DNA from: Comamonadaceae bacterium
GTDB lineage: Bacteria > Pseudomonadota > Gammaproteobacteria > Burkholderiales > Burkholderiaceae_C
Length of the DNA: 16,017 nt
Assembly (NCBI GenBank): GCA_947372005.1
Contig: CANBRV010000023.1
Location: 1-16,017, forward strand
Direction of reading: 5' to 3'
Position numbers and translations under genes: made by a program. Numbering within the stretch: position 1 is the first letter of the stretch; each line of letters starts with the position of its first letter. The notes under the pieces were generated by a model. The model had not been told where the DNA came from and ran no database searches. It worked only from the letters and a program-made list of their open reading frames with translations. Positions 6,908-14,921 of the stretch are shown here, in pieces.

Positions 6908-7810
6908 ATGGCAAAACTCAAACTTGATTGGCTAGAGGTTTTCGTTCAAATCTTTAAGACGCAAAGCGTGAGCCGCGCCGCCATGCAGCTTGGCATGGAG
7001 CAAGCCAGCGCCAGCATTGCGCTGAATAAGCTGCGTCAGCATTTCGACGACCGCTTGTTTGTTCGCACGGCGGATGGCATGGTGCCAACTCCTAGAGCGC
7101 AAAGCATCTATCCCGATTTGCAAGAAGCGCTAGCTAGGATTGACATTGCGCGTGGCATGCCAGCGGCGTTTTTGCCAAGCGAGGCGGTGCGCGAATTTCG
7201 CATTGCCATGACTGATATCAGCGAAATCATCATCCTGCCCAAGTTGATTAACCATCTACAAAAAACCGCACCAGAGCTTAGCGTGACAGCCGAAAAAATA
7301 TCCAGTGAGACGCGGCAAAGACTCGCCTCGGGTGATGTCGATGTAGCCGTGGGATTCTTGCCAGATCTGGAGGCAGGCTTTTATCAGCAGGCGCTCTTTG
7401 AGCAAGATTTTGTGTGCTTGGCGGCAAAAGAGCATCCCCGCGTTCAGGGTAAGGTGACGCTACTTCAGTTTTCTAAAGAAGGTCATATCGCCGTTACAGT
7501 GTCCAGCACAGGTCACGTCATTGTGGACAAGGTGCTGGCTAAACACAAAATAGAACGCCGTATCGTGCTGCGTGTGCCCAGCTTTTTAGGGGTTGCGCGC
7601 ATTGTGGCTCAAACCGAGTTTTTAGTCATCGTGCCTAGGCAGCTCGGCATAGCACTGGCAGCACAGGAGCATGTGCAAGTGTTAGAGTCGCCGCTCCCAC
7701 TGCCGCACTATAAAGTTAAGCAGCACTGGCACGAACGCTTTCATCTTGATGCGGGCAGTATCTGGCTGCGCCAAACGATGACAAAGCTTTTTATGACTGC
7801 GTCGCTCTAG
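6908..7810 (+). CDS. LysR-type transcriptional regulator
   Basis: This is a DNA-binding regulator of about 300 residues from the ATG at 6908. The N-terminal winged helix-turn-helix runs through LDWLEVFVQIFKTQSVSRAA and continues to LRQHFDDRLFVRTADGM, the standard LysR layout; an effector-binding domain follows from about residue 95. An upstream in-frame ATG at 6878 would add ten hydrophobic residues (MTILFLYTSQ) that do not belong to the LysR fold, so 6908 is preferred, although neither start has a good Shine-Dalgarno. The gene is divergent from the MobA-like gene across 104 bases containing inverted repeats, the usual arrangement in which a LysR protein represses itself and activates the neighbour when the aromatic substrate or an intermediate binds. 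The effector is an inference from the neighbour only. Confidence 0.88.
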   Translation: MAKLKLDWLEVFVQIFKTQSVSRAAMQLGMEQASASIALNKLRQHFDDRLFVRTADGMVPTPRAQSIYPDLQEALARIDIARGMPAAFLPSEAVREFRIAMTDISEIIILPKLINHLQKTAPELSVTAEKISSETRQRLASGDVDVAVGFLPDLEAGFYQQALFEQDFVCLAAKEHPRVQGKVTLLQFSKEGHIAVTVSSTGHVIVDKVLAKHKIERRIVLRVPSFLGVARIVAQTEFLVIVPRQLGIALAAQEHVQVLESPLPLPHYKVKQHWHERFHLDAGSIWLRQTMTKLFMTASL

Positions 7811-7818
7811 AGACCGCA

Positions 7819-7835
7819 CTAGGGTTCGCACCTAG
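7819..7835. other. Short hairpin after the LysR gene
   Basis: CTAGG (7819-7823) and CCTAG (7831-7835) can pair around a 7-base loop nine bases after the LysR stop. No T-run follows, so a rho-independent terminator is doubtful. It is the only stem seen between this gene and the acyl-CoA dehydrogenase. Confidence 0.25.
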
Positions 7836-7869
7836 CATTGCTTGGTGATAATGAGATTGTTATTTATTT

Positions 7870-7888
7870 GAAGCGCTATCCGAAGCGC
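7870..7888. promoter_or_regulatory. Direct repeat of GAAGCGC upstream of the acyl-CoA dehydrogenase gene
   Basis: GAAGCGC occurs at 7870-7876 and again at 7882-7888, one about-12-base step apart, in the region 30-48 bases upstream of the ATG at 7918. A 12-base step places both copies on roughly one face of the helix, as in a regulator site, but only two copies of seven bases exist and no regulator can be named. Confidence 0.2.
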
Positions 7889-7917
7889 AATTGCATGACA
7901 ACAAAAGGATGTAGCTT

Positions 7918-9147
7918 ATGAACTGGGATTACTCGCCAAAAACACAGGATTTACTGTCTCGCATGAGAGCTTTTTATGATGAGCACATTTATCCTAATGA
8001 AGGCCGTTATCACAGTGAGATGGCAGCATTTCGTGCTGCTGGCAATGCGTGGCAAACCCCCAAGTTGATTGAGGAGCTTAAGCCCAAAGCTCGTGCTGCT
8101 GGGCTTTGGAATATGTTTTTGCCGCATGCCTATAAAGGTAATGGTGGCATTTCTAATCTTGACTATGCGCCGCTGTGCGAGCTGATGGGTCGCGTGGTGT
8201 GGTCGGGTGAGATTTTTAATTGTTCTGCGCCTGATACGGGGAATATGGAGACTATTTCCAAGTATGGGACAGATGAACACAAGCAGCAGTGGTTAGAGCC
8301 GCTATTGGCGGGTGAGATCCGCTCTGCATTTTTGATGACCGAGCCAGCGGTCGCCTCAAGCGATGCCACCAATATCCAATGCTCAATCAAGCGCGAAGGT
8401 GACGAGTACGTTATCAACGGACGCAAATGGTTTAGCTCGGGTGCAGGTAATCCGCACTGTAAGATTTTTATCGTGATGGGCAAGACAGACTTCGATGCGC
8501 CGCGTCATTCACAGCAATCCATGGTGCTGGTGCCGCGCGATACCAAAGGTGTGACCGTATTGCGTCACCTCAGTGTGTTTGGCTACGACGATGCGCCGCA
8601 TGGACACATGGAAATTTTGTTAGAGAACGTGCGCGTGCCAGTCGCCAACATTTTGCTGGGCGAAGGCCGTGGATTCGAGATCGCGCAAGGTCGCCTTGGG
8701 CCTGGACGTATTCACCACTGCATGCGTTCGATTGGCGCGGCAGAGCGTGCGCTAGAGATGATGTGCGATCGTTTGCTGTCGCGTACGGCTTTTGGCAAAA
8801 AGCTATCTGAGCAATCTATTTGGCATGAGCGTATTGCAGAATCGCGTTGCATGATTGATCAAGCACGCTTACTCACTTTGAATGCGGCTCGCATGATGGA
8901 TGTCGCGGGTAATAAAGCCGCTCAAGCTGAAATTGCCATGATTAAAGTTGTGGCACCTAATGTGTCAACAAAAGTTGTGGATTGGGCGATTCAGGCTCAT
9001 GGCGGCGGCGGTGTCAGCCAAGATTTTTGGCTAGCCGAAGCTTATGCCCATCAACGCACAGTACGCTTAGTGGATGGCCCAGATGAAGTTCACCGTAATG
9101 CAATTGCCAAGATTGAGCTTGGTAAGCGCGGGGCTTTGAAAGCCTAA
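7918..9147 (+). CDS. Acyl-CoA dehydrogenase, ACAD10/ACAD11-like
   Basis: This 409-residue FAD enzyme would introduce an alpha,beta double bond into an acyl-CoA and pass electrons to ETF. The start at 7918 has AAAGGAT seven bases upstream. Acyl-CoA dehydrogenase motifs: FLMTEPAVASSDATN (flavin and substrate loop), INGRKWFSSGA, LGEGRGFEIAQGRLGPGRI and, in the C-terminal helical domain, RTAFGKKLSEQ and IQAHGGGGVSQD. The ending LVDGPDEVH is characteristic of the ACAD10/11 branch; Asp-386 occupies the position of the catalytic Glu of the Y-E-G-T motif in medium-chain enzymes. Length is that of a stand-alone dehydrogenase, without the kinase-like domain found in the mammalian proteins. It stands between the LysR gene and the convergent signalling operon, with no ligase, thiolase or hydratase beside it, so the acyl substrate is unknown. 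Confidence 0.92.
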   Translation: MNWDYSPKTQDLLSRMRAFYDEHIYPNEGRYHSEMAAFRAAGNAWQTPKLIEELKPKARAAGLWNMFLPHAYKGNGGISNLDYAPLCELMGRVVWSGEIFNCSAPDTGNMETISKYGTDEHKQQWLEPLLAGEIRSAFLMTEPAVASSDATNIQCSIKREGDEYVINGRKWFSSGAGNPHCKIFIVMGKTDFDAPRHSQQSMVLVPRDTKGVTVLRHLSVFGYDDAPHGHMEILLENVRVPVANILLGEGRGFEIAQGRLGPGRIHHCMRSIGAAERALEMMCDRLLSRTAFGKKLSEQSIWHERIAESRCMIDQARLLTLNAARMMDVAGNKAAQAEIAMIKVVAPNVSTKVVDWAIQAHGGGGVSQDFWLAEAYAHQRTVRLVDGPDEVHRNAIAKIELGKRGALKA

Positions 9148-11009
9148 GCTTGCTTTGCGCACCAATTCCGTAGCTCAGACTCAAATTTTTCCAAACTTGG
9201 GCGAAGTATATGGAATTTTTTGGTAGTTGAGTCTAATGACTCCTCTGTCGTTAGGGTGCTGTAAAAATCGACCAAACATTCTGCCAAAGCAGTATGGCAG
9301 AAGAGTGGCAATATCCCCTTCATGTTATGAGAAATTGTTTTTGCTGTTGCCCAGTCACTTGACCCCATGGCGCCAGTTAGCGCCCGTAAATCGTCACCAA
9401 AGGTTTGATTCAGCATTCCAAGCATCTCGGACATTAATTTAGGATCGCCAAGATTTTTTTCGGCATGCTGGATATCGAGTTGAGGGGTGCTAAAGCGTTG
9501 CAATTTGTGAAATAGATCGTTTGGATTAAAAGGTTTGGATACGAAATCGTTCATGCCGCACTTAATGATTTTGTTCATATCACTCATAGAGGCTGATGCT
9601 GTTAATGCAATAATTGGAACCGTATGACCCTTTTCTCTTAAGGTCGCGGTCGCATCGTAGCCATCCATCACTGGCATTTGTATGTCCATCAGGATGACAT
9701 CAAAACGTTCGGGGTCAAATTTTTGGGTCGCTATTAAGCCATTCTCCGCAACCTCTACGGTCGCTTTCCAGCCCTCCAATATCTTTTTAGCAACGGCGAT
9801 GTTAATGGGATGATCTTCTACTAGCAAAATTCTCAATCCGGCAAGGCCATCCGATCCAGGGGCGGCGCTTTTTTGGAGGAAGGTACCAGGAGCTGCGCCA
9901 GATGCATCTGATTGTGCCAATGCGAATCGGATGTCAAAATAAAAGCATGAGCCAACACCTAACTCACTACGCAATTGAATGTCTGAACCTAGCAAGCTCA
10001 ACAGTCGCTTGGTAATGACAAGGCCTAATCCAGAGCCTCCGTATTTCCTAGTCGTGTTTGTATTTGCTTGAGTAAATGATTCAAAAATGACTGATTGCTT
10101 ATCTTGAGCAATACCAATACCAGTGTCTTCTACAGAGATAGTTGCATAGACTTCTTTTTCGTTCGAGCGTAGTTCGGTATAGCCAACTTTAATGATGCCG
10201 TCATGTGTAAACTTGCATGCATTTGCAATTAAGTTAAACATAATTTGATTCAGTCGCACCAAGTCGCTCGTTACCCACTCGTGCATAGTATCTGGCAACG
10301 CCAACACTAAGCGATTGCCTTTTTCATTAGATTTTAGCTCTAATGCCTTAACCGCATCGCTTAATAGCGTACGTAAATTTAATGGACTTGATTCAAGCTC
10401 GAGCTTGCCAGCTTCAATCTTGCTGAAATCTAAGATGTCATTAATTAATAGATTTAAATTGTTTGCTGATAGCTGCAAGGCATAAAAATTCTCATTGAAA
10501 CTCTCTAGCGAGTTTTCTTTGTGAATGATATAGCTCAGCCCAATAATGGCATTAAGCGGCGTTCTTATTTCATGACTCATCATTGATAAAAACTCAGACT
10601 TTGCTTGATTGGCATCTTCTGCGGTTCTTTTTGCCGCCATGAGTTGCGTTTCCATTTCCTTGGAGCGCTCAATTTGAAGATTCAAAAAGTTAATGAGATC
10701 TAATATTGATGCCTCATCAGGTAGGTCTAAATTTAAATCGCCGCGCAATCGCTGTATGGCTTCAATTAGCAGCTGTTGAAGCTGCGTTTGTTGATCTAAC
10801 TCAGTCTTTAATTGTGTTGTGATTTTTCGATATTCGGAGTCATTTAAGGCAATAGCTTGTTCATAAAGCTCCTTGTTACGCTCTGCATCCAGATAGCTCG
10901 ACTCAACAGCCCGTAAAAACTTGACCACCGTTGGCGATTCCAAGTCCTGAGCGGACAGATACCGAGATATCTGCCTTAGTAAAAGTTGATGCGAAATATC
11001 TGATAGCAT
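9144..11009 (-). CDS. Soluble hybrid histidine kinase with receiver and HPt domains, FIST-associated
   Basis: This is a 621-residue cytoplasmic kinase with no membrane segment. Residues 1-130 are a helical and coiled-coil region starting HQLLLRQISRYL, resembling kinases encoded beside FIST proteins. Then come the HisKA domain with SHEIRTP (phospho-His-146), the HATPase domain with N-box Asn-263, DTGIGI (295-300) and GGSGLGL (324-330), a receiver domain (about 392-505) with acidic pair Glu-398/Asp-399, phospho-Asp-442 in MDIQMPVMDG, Thr-470 and Lys-492, and a C-terminal HPt-like helical domain with HNMKG (His-561). All phosphorelay residues are present, so it could complete His-Asp-His transfer alone. 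It lies 2 bases after the FIST gene, which very probably encodes its sensor. The start ATG at 11009 has no clear Shine-Dalgarno, suggesting translational coupling. Its TAG interlocks with the stop of the convergent dehydrogenase gene. Confidence 0.93.
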   Translation of the reverse strand: MLSDISHQLLLRQISRYLSAQDLESPTVVKFLRAVESSYLDAERNKELYEQAIALNDSEYRKITTQLKTELDQQTQLQQLLIEAIQRLRGDLNLDLPDEASILDLINFLNLQIERSKEMETQLMAAKRTAEDANQAKSEFLSMMSHEIRTPLNAIIGLSYIIHKENSLESFNENFYALQLSANNLNLLINDILDFSKIEAGKLELESSPLNLRTLLSDAVKALELKSNEKGNRLVLALPDTMHEWVTSDLVRLNQIMFNLIANACKFTHDGIIKVGYTELRSNEKEVYATISVEDTGIGIAQDKQSVIFESFTQANTNTTRKYGGSGLGLVITKRLLSLLGSDIQLRSELGVGSCFYFDIRFALAQSDASGAAPGTFLQKSAAPGSDGLAGLRILLVEDHPINIAVAKKILEGWKATVEVAENGLIATQKFDPERFDVILMDIQMPVMDGYDATATLREKGHTVPIIALTASASMSDMNKIIKCGMNDFVSKPFNPNDLFHKLQRFSTPQLDIQHAEKNLGDPKLMSEMLGMLNQTFGDDLRALTGAMGSSDWATAKTISHNMKGILPLFCHTALAECLVDFYSTLTTEESLDSTTKKFHILRPSLEKFESELRNWCAKQA

Positions 11010-11011
11010 TT

Positions 11012-12163
11012 TTATCGTTCGCTAATTGTGGCGATAGTCATTGTTTGATTATGGAGATCGCAGTTGTGGACGCCCTTGAGATTAGGCGAAATTTCACCAT
11101 AGGAGTAAAACCCAGCAAGTGCAGTATTAGGCCCAAATACATTTTGCACAGCTTCAAGCTCTTCCTCTGTCCGCTCACCCAGCACTAGTTTGCGCCCAAC
11201 GCAAGTGACTAAAAGTGCTAGCTCAGTTTGATGCGTACCACTTGGATTGGCTTGCTTAGCAGCATCTGTTGCGGCATCAATTAAATCTTCTGCGCTAGAC
11301 ATAGATAAGCGAACTTTAGAGCCCTCGATCATGCTGCCAGCAAACGTCATGCTCTTATTTTCTTCATTGATCGATAAGATCGTACGAACGACAGGGCGCT
11401 CTTCATTCGCCTCAATAGAGCGCATAGACAATGGGAAGAATAATGCAGAGCTTGGAAGCTGGCTAGCATGTTTGCCAAGATATTCTTTGTAGAGATCAAG
11501 AGCTGGTCGATCCCCAATTTTGTAGAGCACATTTTTTTCAGCGTGCGTAATTTCACGCTCGGGACCAAAATCACTCCATCCACCTTGAGTGCCGAAATTA
11601 AGTTGCAGCGCATCGCCGTAAAGACCGATAGCAACAATTTGACCAGGAGATACGTCGGCGCCAATTCCTACAAGTGTTTTTTCGAAGAGGGCGCCATCAC
11701 CAGCCAAGCCTCCAAAAATAGGCAAAGCTTTTGTTGGGAGCAGCTCGGAAAGTGCATCGATTAATTCGGTGCCATTGACTAATGCGCCATCACTGAATAG
11801 GCAAATGGCCTTCAACCCATCTTGGGGCAGCGCTTGGTGAATTTCTTTAGCCGCTTGCGCTTCGCCCTTAGCGCAAGACACCTGAACCGTATGCATCTTA
11901 GTTTGAGGTGACGTAAATCGAATGGCTGTAACAACGACTTGATTGGTAAAGAGTTGCACGCCAGCAATTTGCCCAGCAGTAGAGATGGTGATAACCTTTG
12001 CGTTGGGAAATTCTTTTTGAACAAAAACGTATGGTTTTTGATCTTCTAGACAAGTCCGCTCCGCCATAAGCAGGACCAATTGGGCATCCGCTTGCTGCAG
12101 CGTTGCATTAGTCTTCTTAGACTCTAATGTATTTCCAGAAATCACATATTGACTAACTTGCAT
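11012..12163 (-). CDS. FIST-domain sensor protein (FIST_N plus FIST_C; possibly NosP-like)
   Basis: This 383-residue soluble protein starts at 12163 behind AAAGGA at eight bases. The FIST N-terminal domain (about 25-220) includes GGLAGDG (151-157) and a GW.DFGPE segment before TH...N.LY.I...PALDLY. The FIST C-terminal domain (about 220-375) has FPL.MRSI, the cysteine segment CVGRKLVLGERTEEEL (321-336), GFYSYGEI (351-358) and the closing HNQTMTIATISE. FIST proteins were proposed as small-ligand (for example amino acid) sensors from gene context; in several proteobacteria a FIST protein called NosP binds heme and senses nitric oxide to control a co-encoded hybrid kinase. Either role fits the kinase that follows after 2 bases. 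The heme ligand cannot be assigned here; several His residues exist (for example His-207). No signal peptide or membrane segment is seen. Confidence 0.9.
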   Translation of the reverse strand: MQVSQYVISGNTLESKKTNATLQQADAQLVLLMAERTCLEDQKPYVFVQKEFPNAKVITISTAGQIAGVQLFTNQVVVTAIRFTSPQTKMHTVQVSCAKGEAQAAKEIHQALPQDGLKAICLFSDGALVNGTELIDALSELLPTKALPIFGGLAGDGALFEKTLVGIGADVSPGQIVAIGLYGDALQLNFGTQGGWSDFGPEREITHAEKNVLYKIGDRPALDLYKEYLGKHASQLPSSALFFPLSMRSIEANEERPVVRTILSINEENKSMTFAGSMIEGSKVRLSMSSAEDLIDAATDAAKQANPSGTHQTELALLVTCVGRKLVLGERTEEELEAVQNVFGPNTALAGFYSYGEISPNLKGVHNCDLHNQTMTIATISER

Positions 12164-12200
12164 AATGATGATCCTTTTAGGTTAAATTTGTTAGCTTAGC

Positions 12201-14906
12201 TTACTTTTGAAGAAAATCTTTTAAAACTCTCTCAAATTCCTTTTTTTCGACAGGCTTTACCAAAAAATCTGTCATTCCTGCCGATCTGCAGTCTGCTCTA
12301 TCGGAGTCTAAAACGTGCGCTGTCATAGCAATAATAGGGATAGGTTTTAGGTTGTGTTCCTTTTCGTACGTCCTTATCGCTTTTGCTGCTGTTAGGCCAT
12401 CCATGATGGGCATTTGCAAATCCATAAAGATAAGGTCATACGAATGGCTGGTTCGTTTAGCTACACCGATTTCACCATTTTCAGCGATAGAAACCTCAAA
12501 GCCCATCTTATTCAAATTGAATTGAGCCAATTTTTGATTCATCAACGTATCTTCAACAACCAATATATGTCCTAAAGAGTCTTCTTTTGATGGTGTAGAT
12601 GGCAGTTTATAAGACGTTGTTCGAGCTTCTTTTATAGGATTTTTATTAGAACCATTCTCATTTGGAGTCAACCCATCTTCTTGAGTTGTAACAGCATCCT
12701 CTTTGTTATTTAGGGCACGTGAAATCGCCTCGCGCAAGTCGGATGGTGTAATTGGCTTGGTCAGTCGTAGCGCTTTAGCGCTTAAAACATTGTTTAGTGC
12801 ATGTAACTCTGGCGTAATCCCGACTTGAGTGAGGACGATGACATGCAATCTGCGAAGCTGCTCTTGTGTGCTCGATGCAAGGGCTTGATCAGCAAGGCTT
12901 TGAATGAGGGCTTGATCAACAATAAGAATGAGTTTCGCGTCGTCCTCTAGCAAACGATTTTTTACCAAACTTTCAAGTTCAATAGGTGTCTCAGCGGCAG
13001 CAACCGATGCACCCCATGCTGCCATCATTCTTAACGCAATGTCTCGTGTGTATTCATTCGAGTCAGCAATTAAAAATTGAGTGTTCTCCAGTGAGCTTAT
13101 CGCTTCACCGTCATTTTCTTTATCTACTTCAGCTAACTCTAGGCAGGCGGTAAATGTAAACAAACTACCTCCCTCTGCGCGGGGACTGGAAATGATAGTC
13201 CCCTGCATGAGAGTTACTAAATTTTTTGCAATGGCAAGCCCCAAACCGCTGCCACCAAACCGCCGTGTAATCGTCCCGTCTTCTTGTTTGAATGCAGTGA
13301 AAATTTCCTCAGTCATTTTTGGACTGATGCCAATGCCTGTATCCAAAACTGAAAAGCGGAGAGTCATTACGCCATTTGCTTGATCCTCAGTTACTACATT
13401 AAGTCTAATCCAGCCTTTTTGCGTAAATTTAATGGCATTACCAATAAGGTTTTGCAATATTTGCTCTAGCCTCAGCGGATCACCCACCAAAAACTTAGGA
13501 ACGTTTGTATCAATATCAAGTATTAATTGCAGCCCTTTTCTCTCTGCCGCAATTAGGTGTTTCTTTATTAATTGTTGACAGCATTGATGTAGATTTAGCT
13601 TTATCTTCTCTAGTGATAACTTGCCAGCCCCCATCCGACTAAAGTCCAAAATATCATCAATTAACCTTAGGAGCGTGTGTGACGAGCTGCGCGCCATACT
13701 CAAATACTCTCGTTGTTCTTCGGTGAGATCTGTCGCCAGTGCCAAATCCGTCATGCCAACCATGCTGTTGATCGGCGTTCTGATTTCATGGCTCATATTT
13801 GCCAAAAATATGGACTTTGCATTGTTTGCGGCTTCTGCTGCTCTTTTGGATTTATTGAGGGCTAATCTATAGCGCTCTCGCTGCTGCAGCATACGAATCA
13901 TTGCGATGATGATGATCAATGAGACTAGTGATAGCAGGCTCACTAGTAGTAATATTTGCTTCTTATCAAGCCACCATTCTTCCAGAATTGTGTTTTTAGA
14001 GAGAGCCACTGCAACGCTAATCGGTGTACGACTGGTTGTCCGAAAATTGACCATAAAGGTCATGTTTTCAGGAGCTTTCTCACCCACAACCCCAGACTGG
14101 CCATAGTCCTCGGGTGTCTTTTCTACTATCTCTTCATATTGGCCAAAATCTTTGCTGCCCTCCAGCATTTTGATAGCAGGCATTGTTGTGTGAAGTGTGT
14201 CTGTTATGTAGTATTTATCGTTATTGCTTAATACGATTCTGCCTAGGTAATCAAAGGCATAAATAGCATCATCGGCATTATGAATAAACTGAGTGAAGTT
14301 AGACAGTAAATAGTCGGGATTCGCTAACACTAAAGCGATCACCTTCTCACCATCTGGAAGCAAAATGGTTTTTGCTAAAAGCAATGAGCGAATATGAAGG
14401 TTAATGCCGGTGTTTTGAATTTCTGCCAAGTTGCGAATCGGCAAAGTGCGACCAAGCTCTAAATCAGAATTGATTTCACGTAAAAACCCCAGCGATGTCC
14501 AATCTAACTTCATCCCTTTGATATTGGATTCTGAGCTGTTTAATACTGTTCCATCTAGACTAACTAATGTCAGCGATCTGATGAATCCGCCACTAGAGGC
14601 TAAAGATTGCAATAACTGCTCATGGGATAGAGATATTTTTTTTGATTTATCTTTAGCTCCAACGTGAGTCAAAAGTTCAATGTTATCGCAGGCGGACTCA
14701 AGTGCGCGATTGACGTGCACTAAAAATAATTGCGTGATTAAATTCCCGCGAGCATTTTCTCTCTCTAGCGTCGATTTGTGATCTTTTAATAAATACAAAA
14801 GCGAAAGCGTTGCAATCACAATGAAGAGGCCAAAACCCACAATGGCAAACATTAAACTTTCACGTTTAGCGATCTGTTTAAAAGTCTTGCCAAAAAAGGT
14901 ACGCAT
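12201..14906 (-). CDS. Membrane-bound hybrid histidine kinase with periplasmic sensor and two receiver domains
   Basis: This 901-residue inner-membrane kinase has transmembrane segment 1 at about 18-40, a periplasmic region of about 275 residues resembling a double Cache/PAS sensor, and transmembrane segment 2 at about 318-340. HisKA follows with MSHEIRTPIN (phospho-His-373), then the HATPase domain with Asn-490, DTGIGI (522-527) and GGSGLGL (551-557). Receiver 1 (about 609-727) is divergent: it has a single acidic residue at the front (Asp-615), Asp-664 in an unusual VDQAL context and Lys-717. A polar linker of about 45 residues follows, then a canonical receiver 2 with Glu-785/Asp-786, phospho-Asp-829 in MDLQMPIMDG, Thr-862 and Lys-884. 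There is no HPt domain and no output domain. The gene begins 15 bases after the binding-protein gene and is followed by FIST after 37 bases. Confidence 0.92.
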   Translation of the reverse strand: MRTFFGKTFKQIAKRESLMFAIVGFGLFIVIATLSLLYLLKDHKSTLERENARGNLITQLFLVHVNRALESACDNIELLTHVGAKDKSKKISLSHEQLLQSLASSGGFIRSLTLVSLDGTVLNSSESNIKGMKLDWTSLGFLREINSDLELGRTLPIRNLAEIQNTGINLHIRSLLLAKTILLPDGEKVIALVLANPDYLLSNFTQFIHNADDAIYAFDYLGRIVLSNNDKYYITDTLHTTMPAIKMLEGSKDFGQYEEIVEKTPEDYGQSGVVGEKAPENMTFMVNFRTTSRTPISVAVALSKNTILEEWWLDKKQILLLVSLLSLVSLIIIIAMIRMLQQRERYRLALNKSKRAAEAANNAKSIFLANMSHEIRTPINSMVGMTDLALATDLTEEQREYLSMARSSSHTLLRLIDDILDFSRMGAGKLSLEKIKLNLHQCCQQLIKKHLIAAERKGLQLILDIDTNVPKFLVGDPLRLEQILQNLIGNAIKFTQKGWIRLNVVTEDQANGVMTLRFSVLDTGIGISPKMTEEIFTAFKQEDGTITRRFGGSGLGLAIAKNLVTLMQGTIISSPRAEGGSLFTFTACLELAEVDKENDGEAISSLENTQFLIADSNEYTRDIALRMMAAWGASVAAAETPIELESLVKNRLLEDDAKLILIVDQALIQSLADQALASSTQEQLRRLHVIVLTQVGITPELHALNNVLSAKALRLTKPITPSDLREAISRALNNKEDAVTTQEDGLTPNENGSNKNPIKEARTTSYKLPSTPSKEDSLGHILVVEDTLMNQKLAQFNLNKMGFEVSIAENGEIGVAKRTSHSYDLIFMDLQMPIMDGLTAAKAIRTYEKEHNLKPIPIIAMTAHVLDSDRADCRSAGMTDFLVKPVEKKEFERVLKDFLQK

Positions 14907-14921
14907 TTGAGTCGATGCTTT

